Assembly: GCF_034652275.1 (NCBI RefSeq)
Contig: NZ_JAXIWG010000002.1
Location: 186,001 to 250,000 of the forward strand
Origin: Yoonia sp034652275
GTDB lineage: Bacteria > Pseudomonadota > Alphaproteobacteria > Rhodobacterales > Rhodobacteraceae
Length of the DNA: 64,000 nucleotides
Direction: 5' to 3'
Shown here in pieces: positions 55,541-63,726 of the stretch. A model generated the notes under the pieces. The model saw only the letters and a list, made by a program, of their open reading frames with translations. It was not told the DNA's origin and searched no databases. How positions within the stretch are numbered: position 1 is the first letter of the stretch; every line of letters begins with the position of its first letter. Both the position numbers and the translations under genes were made by a program.

Positions 55541-55813
55541 TCAGTCGACGACAGCTTCCGCGTCGTCGGTGGCGGCTTCGTCCATCACGGGCGCAGCCAT
55601 AGGCTCTTCCATCGGTGCAGCCCGGTTGATCGGGTCGGGCGTGCTGCGGCTTTCCTCTGGCAAGGCCCGGCCGATCGCGGCGAAAGCCGCGATGAAGAAC
55701 CAGATCGCCACAACCACAAGCGCTGCATAACCTGCACCTTTGAGCATCAGGAACGTGATGTCCGCGGTCAGCCTGCTCTTGTTGTTCATATCGAGGATGT
55801 TGTCTTCTTTCAT
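55541..55813 (-). CDS. pufX: PufX, core-complex protein
   Basis: A 90-residue single-helix protein. LMLKGAGYAALVVV (residues about 22-35) and the GRALPEE sequence after the helix match Rhodobacter PufX (KGAG and GRxLP). PufX opens the LH1 ring for quinone exchange. After the helix a proline/methionine- and acid-rich tail of about 35 residues is longer than in R. sphaeroides PufX. ATG 55813 follows GAGGAG. No pufC follows. Confidence 0.85.
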   Translation of the reverse strand: MKEDNILDMNNKSRLTADITFLMLKGAGYAALVVVAIWFFIAAFAAIGRALPEESRSTPDPINRAAPMEEPMAAPVMDEAATDDAEAVVD

Positions 55814-55824
55814 CGTCTTTCTCC

Positions 55825-56751
55825 TCAGTTCAGGGGCGCATAGCCGCGGAGTTGTGCCCAGACAAACCAGTTGTCAACGACGGTGCCCGACAGCAGGATC
55901 CCGATGCCACCTGTCAGTGGTGTCAGAACCGCGAACCACCACGCCCAACGGTGGATACCTTCCATCGTGGCGTTGAAGCCCATGGTCCAGCGCCAGAACA
56001 GGGCGGCCCGTTCGGATGCCGTGCCACGGTCCACGATCTGTTCGATCTCGCGCTCGCCGCCGAAACGGCTGACCGCAAGGATCGTCGCGCCATGCATCGC
56101 AAACAGCAGCACCGACCCGTAAAGGAACACGATCGAAAGCGCGTGGAACGGGTTGTAGAACAGGTTGCCGTAAGTGATCGAGAACAGGTTGGTCCAGTCG
56201 AGGTGCGAGAAGATCCCGTAAGGCACGGCCTCGCTCCATGATCCCATCAGGATTGGCCGGATCAGACCCAGCACGAAGATCAGCCACAGCAGCGCGGCAA
56301 AGGCATAAGCCACATGCAGCCCCATCCCCAGCGCTTTGGCGCGCTGGTAGGTGTGCAGCCACCACGCACAGCACCCGACCAGAAAGAAGAAGCTGGCGAT
56401 CAGCCACCATCCGCCTTCGGCCAAGGGCGCAAAGCCCAGCCCGTATTGTGGTCCTGGCGGTTCCAGCGACAGCCAGAACAGGTCACGGAAGAACAGACCG
56501 GGGCTGTAGCCGACCTCGGCCCAGAAATTCATCCCGATGATGAAGAACCATGCCGCAAAGCCGATGACCGCGATCATCCCGCTTGACCCCAGATGGACAG
56601 GCCCGATCTGGGCGTTGCCGAAAAGGCCAAGCAGCGTCGAGAACCGCGTACCCTTGGTGCGTTCGCGCATCGTGTCCGCGTCGGCGACGACCCCCATTTC
56701 AGCGGGGCCCTGGACCTGGACTTGCGTGAAGATATTTTGATATTCAGCCAT
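55825..56751 (-). CDS. pufM: Photosynthetic reaction centre subunit M
   Basis: A 308-residue reaction centre M subunit with five membrane helices and the bacteriochlorophyll/iron-ligand histidines within segments such as YGNLFYNPFHALSIVFLYG and WRWTMGFNATMEG. ATG 56751 (MAEYQNIFTQVQVQG) is preferred to the ATG two codons upstream because it is better spaced from AGGAGGG. Confidence 0.97.
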   Translation of the reverse strand: MAEYQNIFTQVQVQGPAEMGVVADADTMRERTKGTRFSTLLGLFGNAQIGPVHLGSSGMIAVIGFAAWFFIIGMNFWAEVGYSPGLFFRDLFWLSLEPPGPQYGLGFAPLAEGGWWLIASFFFLVGCCAWWLHTYQRAKALGMGLHVAYAFAALLWLIFVLGLIRPILMGSWSEAVPYGIFSHLDWTNLFSITYGNLFYNPFHALSIVFLYGSVLLFAMHGATILAVSRFGGEREIEQIVDRGTASERAALFWRWTMGFNATMEGIHRWAWWFAVLTPLTGGIGILLSGTVVDNWFVWAQLRGYAPLN

Positions 56752-56763
56752 TTTCATACCCTC

Positions 56764-57594
56764 CTACAGGTCTACCCACCAGGGCAGTTCATAGTACCAG
56801 TCCCACCAGACGATCCATTCCTCGAACCAGATGGTGCCCGAGATCACGATACAGACCGCGCTCCAGAAACCGGCCATCAGCGCAAGGAACAGTCCCAGAC
56901 GGTGAATGCCGAGGGGCCCGATCGAATAGCCGATCAGATCGCGGAAATAGGTGTCTTCGTGGTCAGGCGAGCCGATGGTCTTGCCCTTGCCGGGGTTGAC
57001 TGCGGACAAAACCAGCGATCCATGCAGCGCCAGCGCCAGCGTCGTGATCCAGAAGAAACTGATCGCGACCATATGGGCCGGGTTGTAATGGAAGTTGCCA
57101 TACGCATAGCCTACGTTGTTCACCCAATCGAGGTGGCTGAAAATGCCATAGGGAAACGCATGTCCCCAGGCCCCCAGCAGCACCGGCCGGATAATGACCA
57201 GCGTGACATAGGCAAAGATCGCAACACCGAAAGCAAAAGGCACATGATAGCCGATGCCCAGTTTGCGGCAGATTTCGACCTCGCGCATCATCCAGCTGAG
57301 GAACGCGCCAACCGCGCAGATCGTGATGATCTGCCACAGGCCGCCTTCCAGCAGGGGTGCGGCACCAAGGCCGTATTCAAGCGGTGGCGGATCGATCGAG
57401 ATCAGCCACGGATTCCATGTCGGGCCTTGGCTGGCCCCGTAAAAAATCAAGATTGTCCCAAGGACGGCGAAAAAGAACGTCGTGACCCCGAAGAAGCCAA
57501 CATAGAATGGCCCCACCCAAAAGTCGAACAGATCTCCGCCTACCAATGTCCCGCCACGGACCCGGTATTTTCTTTCGAAGCTGAGCTGTGCCAT
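56764..57594 (-). CDS. pufL: Photosynthetic reaction centre subunit L
   Basis: A 276-residue L subunit; its start MAQLSFERKYRVRGGTLVGG is typical. The histidine-containing YGNFHYNPAHMVAISFFW and DHEDTYFRDLIGYSIG segments bind pigments, iron and quinone. Ends at LPWWVDL, a few residues shorter than the R. sphaeroides protein. Followed by pufM after 12 bases. Confidence 0.97.
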   Translation of the reverse strand: MAQLSFERKYRVRGGTLVGGDLFDFWVGPFYVGFFGVTTFFFAVLGTILIFYGASQGPTWNPWLISIDPPPLEYGLGAAPLLEGGLWQIITICAVGAFLSWMMREVEICRKLGIGYHVPFAFGVAIFAYVTLVIIRPVLLGAWGHAFPYGIFSHLDWVNNVGYAYGNFHYNPAHMVAISFFWITTLALALHGSLVLSAVNPGKGKTIGSPDHEDTYFRDLIGYSIGPLGIHRLGLFLALMAGFWSAVCIVISGTIWFEEWIVWWDWYYELPWWVDL

Positions 57595-57612
57595 CTTCCT
57601 ACTCCATATACT

Positions 57613-57693
57613 ACAGGCCCTGCATCCCCGCTCGGGTGCGCCCTGTGATCGTCGATGTCGATGTTTGCCGCGGGCGGATCAAAGTCCCGCCCG
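57613..57693 (-). promoter_or_regulatory. pufA-pufL intercistronic hairpins
   Basis: Two stems are visible: 57613-57646 (ACAGG/CCTGT with an inner GCA-CCC/GGGTGC) and 57671-57693 (CGGGCGG/CCGCCCG, 9-base loop). In Rhodobacter, hairpins here protect the pufBA segment from decay and set the excess of LH1 over reaction centre. Confidence 0.7.
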
Positions 57694-57717
57694 TAGCGAT
57701 GTTATTGAAAGCGCTGA

Positions 57718-57870
57718 TCAACCGCCAAAGGCGCGCTGGAACCAGTTTGTGCTTTCGTTGCTCAGCAGGACGAGGTGAATCATCGCTGCCAGCAGGAACA
57801 GGAAAACGCCCTGTGCCACGAAAACGCGGCGCGGGTCGAAAACCAGCCAGATCTTATAGAACTGTGCCAT
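57718..57870 (-). CDS. pufA: Light-harvesting LH1 alpha polypeptide
   Basis: A 50-residue antenna protein: MAQFYKIWLVFDPRRVFVAQ, one membrane helix, and His32 in AAMIHLVL as the bacteriochlorophyll ligand. The C-terminus after the helix is short compared with Rhodobacter PufA. Start ATG 57870, 16 bases after pufB. Confidence 0.95.
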   Translation of the reverse strand: MAQFYKIWLVFDPRRVFVAQGVFLFLLAAMIHLVLLSNESTNWFQRAFGG

Positions 57871-57886
57871 GTGGATATTCCTCTTC

Positions 57887-58042
57887 TTACCAGTTGAACC
57901 AAGGCAGCTTGATGTACGTCAGAATATGCGCGACGACGGCCACGATCGTGAAGATCGTAAACCCGCTCATATAGACTGAGTGCAGCTCTTGCGCTTGCTC
58001 ATCAGTGAGACCTGTGAAGGACAGGTCGGATTTGTCAGCCAT
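57887..58042 (-). CDS. pufB: Light-harvesting LH1 beta polypeptide
   Basis: A 51-residue beta subunit (MADKSDLSFTGLTDEQAQEL), with the conserved EL-HSVYMSG helix start and the histidine ligand in VVAHILTYI. Ends in PWFNW. Standard position before pufA. Confidence 0.96.
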   Translation of the reverse strand: MADKSDLSFTGLTDEQAQELHSVYMSGFTIFTIVAVVAHILTYIKLPWFNW

Positions 58043-58189
58043 GTTTTGTCTCCAAAATAGAATACTGACGCCGCGCAGCCCCCGCGGCCGGGTTACGACA
58101 GAAGCTTGTCCTCTGCCCCAATCCGTCATCCCGGGGGGGAATGACGAATGTCTTGATGTCCTTTGCAGGACAAATGTCGTGCCGCGTCT

Positions 58190-58414
58190 TCATGCGTTGA
58201 AGATATGCGGCGTGATGATGCGCGCCTGGGTCCAGGCCTTGGCGAAAGGCCCCTTTTCGGGCAGTTCCATCCGGCGTGCCGCGAACAGCACCCAGGTCAG
58301 GATCGCCAGCGGCAGAGTCGCCACAAAGATCAGCGCGAAATACGCGTAATATTCCCGTTTCGGGGCCGTGTGCCGCGCCCGCGCAATCGGTGCGTCTGTG
58401 GTGAAATCGGTCAT
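58190..58414 (-). CDS. pufQ: PufQ, bacteriochlorophyll assembly factor
   Basis: A 74-residue membrane protein with one hydrophobic helix (YYAYFALIFVATLPLAILTW) and a basic amphipathic C-terminus, as in PufQ, which supports bacteriochlorophyll production. It overlaps bchZ by ATGA. Confidence 0.9.
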   Translation of the reverse strand: MTDFTTDAPIARARHTAPKREYYAYFALIFVATLPLAILTWVLFAARRMELPEKGPFAKAWTQARIITPHIFNA

Positions 58415-59871
58415 TTGCGTCCTCCCGAGGATGGTTGCAGTGTTTCGACGGTCTCCAGCACGACCCTGTCGTTACCGGCGTCGAGCGCCGCCCGCTCTGC
58501 GGCATCGCGCAGGGACTTGGCGGCGGAAATACGTGTCAGGATCGGGTGCGTTGCCACGATCTCGTCCAGTTTGGCTTGCGCATCGGCATCCCAGGGGAAG
58601 TCGCGGCGCAAAGGCGTCAGTGTGGCATCGGTTGCATCCATATCGGTGCCCAGCGGCAGGATGTGGAACAAGGCATCGAACAAGCCATTGCAGACCTCTT
58701 GCAGCACATAGGTCGCACCGGCATAGCCCATGAACGGCGTGCCCGTGGCGCGCCGGATGGCGGCACCGGGGAAAGAGGCGGGGATGAACACGGGGCTTGG
58801 CCCATGTCCGGCCTTCATTTCGGCCAGATACATCTTTTCGTTGATCGACCCCATGACGATCAGCGGGCGTTTGCTATGCAGCAAGGCGCGCACTTCGTCA
58901 TTGTTGGTCTTCTTGCCACGGCACCGCGCGACAGCAAAGGCGCAGGGAAAGCCCAGATCGCCTTCAAGATAATGCCGGATTCCGCGCGCATAGGTCTCGT
59001 TCGCAACAATGGCGAATTCCGCAGTGGCAAAGAAATCCTGCGTCACCGACCGCCACAAATCCCAGACGGGCTTGATGGTCGAATGCTTCTCGCGCTCGAT
59101 GAACGGTTCAGGGTCCAGCCCCGTCAATTCGCCCAGCTTGCGCAGGAACTTGGTCGTTGAATCGATCCCGAACGGTGCCTGCAGATAGGGCTTGCCCAGC
59201 ACCTCGCACAATCCGCGCCCGAATTCGCGGTACATGCAGATATTCACATCCGCATTCACCAGATTGCGCATCTCGGCGACATGGGCGCCCAAAGGCATCA
59301 CCATATTGACCTCGGCGCCAATCCCTTCGATCAGTCGCCGGATCTCGGCCAGATCGGATGGCATGTTGAACGCGCCATACATCGGCCCGAGGATATTGAC
59401 GCGCGGCACCTCGTCTGGGGTCCGCTTCTTTTCAGGAGGCATCCGGCCTTTGGTCATGCCGAATTCGGTGAAAATCCAGGTCATCGCGCGGTCGGCGGCT
59501 TCCCATTGATCCTCGTCAATCGTGCGCGGCAGGAACCGCTGGATATTGGTGCCTTGCGGGGTCACACCGCCACCGATCATCTCGGCAATCGACCCTGTGA
59601 CGACCACGGCTGGCAGCGCCGGATCCAGCACCTCCCAAGCGCGTTTCATCGCAGCCTCGGTGCCTTCGCCCATCTCGGTCTCGCCAAGGCCGGTCACGAC
59701 AATCGGCAATTCATGCGGCGGCAGCCCGTCGGTGTAATGCAGCACCGAGGTCACCGGCAGGTTTTCGCAACCGACAGGCCCGTCGATGACGACCTGCAGC
59801 CCTTTGACAGCACAGAACGCATAAACCGCGCCCCAATACCCGCCTGCCCGATCATGATCCATAATCAGCAT
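58411..59871 (-). CDS. bchZ: Chlorophyllide a reductase subunit Z
   Basis: A 486-residue nitrogenase-like BchZ of the BchXYZ reductase, which makes bacteriochlorophyllide. GPVGCENLPVTSVLHYTDG near residue 40 has a cluster/substrate region cysteine. Start ATG 59871 follows GGGGGGCC; an in-frame upstream start is possible. Next is pufQ, so bch and puf are one superoperon. Confidence 0.95.
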   Translation of the reverse strand: MLIMDHDRAGGYWGAVYAFCAVKGLQVVIDGPVGCENLPVTSVLHYTDGLPPHELPIVVTGLGETEMGEGTEAAMKRAWEVLDPALPAVVVTGSIAEMIGGGVTPQGTNIQRFLPRTIDEDQWEAADRAMTWIFTEFGMTKGRMPPEKKRTPDEVPRVNILGPMYGAFNMPSDLAEIRRLIEGIGAEVNMVMPLGAHVAEMRNLVNADVNICMYREFGRGLCEVLGKPYLQAPFGIDSTTKFLRKLGELTGLDPEPFIEREKHSTIKPVWDLWRSVTQDFFATAEFAIVANETYARGIRHYLEGDLGFPCAFAVARCRGKKTNNDEVRALLHSKRPLIVMGSINEKMYLAEMKAGHGPSPVFIPASFPGAAIRRATGTPFMGYAGATYVLQEVCNGLFDALFHILPLGTDMDATDATLTPLRRDFPWDADAQAKLDEIVATHPILTRISAAKSLRDAAERAALDAGNDRVVLETVETLQPSSGGRK

Positions 59872-59899
59872 GACAGGCCCCCCATCTTCCGAGCCCAAA

Positions 59900-59936
59900 T
59901 ATCCCGGGGGAGCGAAGCGGGGGCAGCGCCCCCTGC
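59900..59936. repeat. GC-rich hairpin element in the bchY-bchZ gap
   Basis: CCCGGGGGAGCGAAGCG is followed by GGGGGC-AGC-GCCCCC (59919-59933), a tight 6-bp hairpin. Similar short GC-rich elements are dispersed in Rhodobacteraceae genomes; no second copy was noticed in this window. Confidence 0.45.
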
Positions 59937-59956
59937 GACATATGCCACAAACACCA

Positions 59957-61543
59957 TCATATCATCTGCTCCGCCGCAGCCGCACGCGCCTGCTTGTCGA
60001 GCTTTTTCTGATGCATCGCGCGGAAATCGGGGCGCAGGTTGGGCGACCCTTCCCAGACACCGGCAGTATCGCCGTGACCCACGCCTTCGAAAAAGGCCCG
60101 CATCGTGTCCATCTTCTCTTTGCCCGCAATCGCAGCATTCACGACCTGCGCCAGCGATCCGGCCCCGGCAGGTCCCATCAGCGGACGCGCGGAAATCAGG
60201 TTGGTGAAATAAAGCGCGGGGAGCCCTCGTTCCTTGGCATGCTGCACCACGGGTGTCGTGCCAATCGCCAGATCGGGGTTGATCGCATCCACAGCCGCCA
60301 GATCATCCTCGAGAGAGGCACGGTATTTCACCTTCACCCCACGGCTTTCGAGCCATGCGGCATCTTCCGCGGACCACGGTGTCTTTGGACAGGCGGTGCC
60401 GACATAGGGCACATCCGCGCCGCTTTCGATCAGCAGACGCGCGACCAGCAGCTCGGACCCTTCGTAACCGGACAAAGTCACGGTGCCTTTGATCTGCGCG
60501 CCACCAAGGGCGGCGGTGATCGCAGGCAGGAAGGCGTTTTGCGCCGCAGCCACTTGCGCAGCGGGCACATTATACGCCTCGCCAATCGCAGCCAGCCACG
60601 CGGCCGTGCCGTGATAGCCAACAGGGGCGGACCCTACGACCGTGCGGCCAGCGGCCTGAAATTCACGGACCGAGGCGGTATAAAACGGATGGATCGCCGC
60701 CACGACACCGCAATCAAGGGCGGCATAAAGCTCGCGCCATTCGCGGGTGGGGACTACAGGACCAGCGGCCAGGCCCATAGGCGCCAGCATCGCGCCGATC
60801 ATCATCGGATCGGCGGGGAACATCTCGCCCAGCAGGGCAACGCTCGGGCGGTCAGATTTGCCACCGACAGGGCGGGCAACGGGGCCTGCCTTGATCTCTT
60901 CACGGGCGTAAGCCAGCATCGCACCGGCCAGAACGTCCTTGGCTTCGGCATGGGTCGGGATGCCAAACCCCGGCACGTCAATGCCGACAATCCGCACGCC
61001 GTTGATCTCGCGCGGCAGCAACCGCAGTGGCACACCCGAAGCTGTCGGCACGCACAGGTTCGTCACCACGATCGCGTCATAGCGTTCGGGATCGGCCATA
61101 TCATGCACGCTTTCGCGGATATCCTCGAACAGCTTGCCGGTGACCAGCGTTTCGGAATTGAACGGCACATAGCCAACCGACCGGCGCGCGCCGTAAAAGT
61201 GGGAAACAAACGTGAGGCCGTACACACAACACGCCGAGCCGGACAAAACAGTGGCCACACGTTTCATGCGAAGGCCGACGCGCAAGGACCCGAATGCCGG
61301 ACACATGGATTGTGGCTGGTCATGTGGTCCTTGCGGATAGTCCTTGGCATATTGGTCGAGAATGTCGGATTTGCCCGCAGCGCGTGCCGCGTCCTTCATC
61401 GTGACGCCCGAAGAACAGCCGCCAGCCAAAGCCGTCTGCGCGACCTCGGGGGACGCCGCAACTGCCTCGCCCTCGATGATGCGGACCTGTCCGGCCTCGT
61501 CATAACCGACTTCATAGCCTTTGGCGTGGTGATCAAGCGTCAT
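59957..61543 (-). CDS. bchY: Chlorophyllide a reductase subunit Y
   Basis: A 528-residue BchY, partner of BchZ in the catalytic heterotetramer. The N-terminal QSMCPAFGSLRVGLRMKR and LSGSACCVYGLTF segments carry cysteines for the iron-sulfur cluster. ATG 61543. It overlaps the 45-aa ORF upstream by 11 bases. Confidence 0.96.
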   Translation of the reverse strand: MTLDHHAKGYEVGYDEAGQVRIIEGEAVAASPEVAQTALAGGCSSGVTMKDAARAAGKSDILDQYAKDYPQGPHDQPQSMCPAFGSLRVGLRMKRVATVLSGSACCVYGLTFVSHFYGARRSVGYVPFNSETLVTGKLFEDIRESVHDMADPERYDAIVVTNLCVPTASGVPLRLLPREINGVRIVGIDVPGFGIPTHAEAKDVLAGAMLAYAREEIKAGPVARPVGGKSDRPSVALLGEMFPADPMMIGAMLAPMGLAAGPVVPTREWRELYAALDCGVVAAIHPFYTASVREFQAAGRTVVGSAPVGYHGTAAWLAAIGEAYNVPAAQVAAAQNAFLPAITAALGGAQIKGTVTLSGYEGSELLVARLLIESGADVPYVGTACPKTPWSAEDAAWLESRGVKVKYRASLEDDLAAVDAINPDLAIGTTPVVQHAKERGLPALYFTNLISARPLMGPAGAGSLAQVVNAAIAGKEKMDTMRAFFEGVGHGDTAGVWEGSPNLRPDFRAMHQKKLDKQARAAAAEQMI

Positions 61544-61670
61544 AGTGTTGCGCCTCCTTCACCGGAACGCGGGCGATATCGTCCAGCAACCGCCGGATCT
61601 GGTCGGGGCGGGCCTGCGCCAGCATCTGGCGGACCTCATCACGGGTTTGGCGGGATGGCTCAGGCGTCAT
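61533..61670 (-). CDS. 45-residue ORF bridging bchX and bchY
   Basis: An ATG at 61670 inside the end of bchX opens MTPEPSRQTRDEVRQMLAQA and a second helix-like part, DQIRRLLDDIARVPV, ending at a TGA inside the bchY start. It overlaps both neighbours by 11 bases, so its translation would couple bchX to bchY. It is charged and amphipathic without membrane segments. It may be a small subunit or just a coupling frame. Confidence 0.5.
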   Translation of the reverse strand: MTPEPSRQTRDEVRQMLAQARPDQIRRLLDDIARVPVKEAQHYDA

Positions 61671-62664
61671 CGTAAATGACCTCCAGGCTTTCCTTGGGCA
61701 CGGCGTTCTTGCCGCGCATGTCCATGTCGGTGGCGGGGACCAGTTTGTAATCGCCGCCGGTATCCTTGGCGTCGAAGAGGCCCAGCAATCCGTCCTGATC
61801 CAGCGGGGTCGGGCGGACAGGTGGCGCGATACCAACCGCATCGGCGAGGCCTGCAAACATCGGACCCCATTCGCTGTCATAGCTGCCGACGATCTGGTAA
61901 TTCGCGGATTTCTTGCGCAGATCGTCGTTCTGCGGGATCGCGCAAAGCACGGGGATTTTCACGGCAGCGGCGAAAGCCTGCGCCTCTCCGGTGCCGTCGT
62001 CCTTGTTGATGACCAGACCGGCGACGCCGACATTGCCGCCCATCTTGCGGAAATATTCCACGGCAGAGCAGACGTTGTTGGCGACATAAAGCGATTGCAG
62101 ATCGTTGGACGCGACCAGGATCACCTTTTGCGCCATGTCGCGGGCAATCGGCAGGCCGAAACCGCCACAGACCACGTCGCCGAGGAAATCAAGCAGGACA
62201 TAATCGAAGTCCCAGTCATGGAACCCCAGCTTTTCGAGCAGTTCAAACCCGTGGATGATCCCGCGTCCACCGCAACCGCGGCCGACCTCCGGCCCGCCAA
62301 GCTCCATCGCGAACACGCCGCCACGTTTGAAACAGACATCGCCGATGGCGACTTCTTCGCCCGCCAGTTTCTTCTTGGCGGATGTCTCAATAATCGTCGG
62401 GCAGGCCTTGCCGCCGAACAACAGGCTGGTGGTATCGGATTTAGGATCGCAGCCGATCAGCAGCACGCGCTTGCCCATCTCGGCCATCATATGGGACAGA
62501 TTGGCCAGCGTGAACGACTTGCCGATCCCGCCTTTACCATAGATCGCGATGATCTGGGTTTTCGATGTGGGCGGACCGCTGGGCACTTCGAGGCTTGGTT
62601 CCTCATGGGCTTCATCGCGCAGGCGCTGATCGAAATCCTTCAGGTTCGGTATTTCGTCTTTCAT
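61660..62664 (-). CDS. bchX: Chlorophyllide a reductase iron protein X
   Basis: A 334-residue ATP-dependent iron protein like NifH. P-loop YGKGGIGKSFTLAN, then GCDPKSDTTSLLFGG, and the cluster-ligating cysteines in VGRGCGGRGI and FLGDVVCGGFGLPIA. It reduces BchYZ. It overlaps bchC by ATGA. Confidence 0.97.
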   Translation of the reverse strand: MKDEIPNLKDFDQRLRDEAHEEPSLEVPSGPPTSKTQIIAIYGKGGIGKSFTLANLSHMMAEMGKRVLLIGCDPKSDTTSLLFGGKACPTIIETSAKKKLAGEEVAIGDVCFKRGGVFAMELGGPEVGRGCGGRGIIHGFELLEKLGFHDWDFDYVLLDFLGDVVCGGFGLPIARDMAQKVILVASNDLQSLYVANNVCSAVEYFRKMGGNVGVAGLVINKDDGTGEAQAFAAAVKIPVLCAIPQNDDLRKKSANYQIVGSYDSEWGPMFAGLADAVGIAPPVRPTPLDQDGLLGLFDAKDTGGDYKLVPATDMDMRGKNAVPKESLEVIYDDA

Positions 62665-63599
62665 GCGGTTCCCCAGTTCAAAATCATCTTCAGGCAGGCC
62701 GGATCGCTGAACGCCGTTTCATAGGCGGCGGGCGCGGTTTCGGCGGCTTGTTGGTGCGTGATCAGATCCGCCAGCTGCAACGTGCCGTTTTCGGCGAGCG
62801 CACGGGTGGCGGTCATGTCGTCAGCGGTCCATTCCGCGCTGATGCGGAAACGGGCCTCTTTCATAAAGGCGGGCGGAAAGGCGAATTGCAGCGGCGCGGT
62901 GTAGAAACCCGCCAGCACAATCTCGCCACCCTTGGCAATGCGCCCGATCCAGTCGTTCAGCAGATCGCCACGGCCGGAGGCATCATAGATGGATGTATAA
63001 TCGCGGCGCGTGTCGGTGTCGGGTGTCATCACCTCGTACCCCTGCGCGCCGGTCATGCGGACAGGGTCTACTTCCCAGACGGTCGGGGCAGGCGCGCCCG
63101 CCGCAATGGTCAGCCGCGCCAGAAGGCGGCCCAGAACGCCATGGCCGATAATCAGATCAGGCACGGATTTGTTCGGCCCCGCCATCGCGTGCCGCGCTGT
63201 TGCGGCCAGTGCGAGCAATGCGCCGCCAGCCCCCAGACCACGGTCGATCCGCGTCACACGCGATGCCTTGGTCACGATGGTCTGCGCGGCAGCGCCGAAC
63301 AGGCCGAACGCGCCTTCATAGCAATTGGCACCGGGGACAAAGACATGCTCACCCACGCGGTAGCCGCTGTCGAGGCCAGCCTCGACCACCTCGCCCGCAG
63401 CCTCGTAGCCGGGGATCAGCGGATAGCCCATGCCGGGAAAGGGAGGCATCTCGCCGGACCAGAACAGTTTTTCGGTGCCTGTGGAAATACCCGAATGGCG
63501 GATCTGGACGACAACATCATCACGCGCCGGGGGCGTGATTCCCACCGTATCAAGCCCCAGCTTACGGGGTGCTGATAATATGACGGCCCTTGTTTCCAC
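62661..63599 (-). CDS. bchC: Bacteriochlorophyllide 3-hydroxyethyl dehydrogenase
   Basis: A 312-residue zinc-type alcohol dehydrogenase-like enzyme, oxidising the 3-hydroxyethyl group in bacteriochlorophyll synthesis. Motifs: GTEKLFWSGEMPPFPGMGYP, IPGYEAAGEVV and GHGVLGRLLARL. GTG 63599 is chosen because GGAGAG lies 5 bases upstream. It is the first gene of the bchCXYZ-puf superoperon. Confidence 0.93.
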   Translation of the reverse strand: METRAVILSAPRKLGLDTVGITPPARDDVVVQIRHSGISTGTEKLFWSGEMPPFPGMGYPLIPGYEAAGEVVEAGLDSGYRVGEHVFVPGANCYEGAFGLFGAAAQTIVTKASRVTRIDRGLGAGGALLALAATARHAMAGPNKSVPDLIIGHGVLGRLLARLTIAAGAPAPTVWEVDPVRMTGAQGYEVMTPDTDTRRDYTSIYDASGRGDLLNDWIGRIAKGGEIVLAGFYTAPLQFAFPPAFMKEARFRISAEWTADDMTATRALAENGTLQLADLITHQQAAETAPAAYETAFSDPACLKMILNWGTA

Positions 63600-63661
63600 G
63601 TATTCTCTCCTGCGGTGTGTCGGGTCGATCTGACCTGACAGCAGCGCGTCCTCTTGAAATG

Positions 63662-63689
63662 AGTGTATCTTTTTGGCGCACTGTGTCAA
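63662..63689 (-). promoter_or_regulatory. bchC sigma70-type promoter
   Basis: Minus-strand TTGACA (63684-63689), a 16-base spacer and TACACT (63662-63667) form a good -35/-10 pair. The -35 element overlaps the first PpsR palindrome, which fits repression by steric block. Confidence 0.65.
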
Positions 63690-63701
63690 TTCATTTAGAC
63701 A
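63684..63701. promoter_or_regulatory. PpsR/CrtJ palindrome 1 (TGT-N12-ACA)
   Basis: TGT at 63684-63686, twelve bases, ACA at 63699-63701. It overlaps the bchC -35 box. PpsR/CrtJ, the redox/light repressor of phototrophy genes, binds pairs of such sites. Confidence 0.8.
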
Positions 63702-63708
63702 CCACAGG

Positions 63709-63726
63709 TGTAAACTTTACCTTACA
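63709..63726. promoter_or_regulatory. PpsR/CrtJ palindrome 2 (TGT-N12-ACA)
   Basis: TGT at 63709-63711 and ACA at 63724-63726, twelve bases apart, 25 bases from the first site. It overlaps the end of crtF. The tandem arrangement matches the known bchC promoters of Rhodobacter. Confidence 0.8.
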
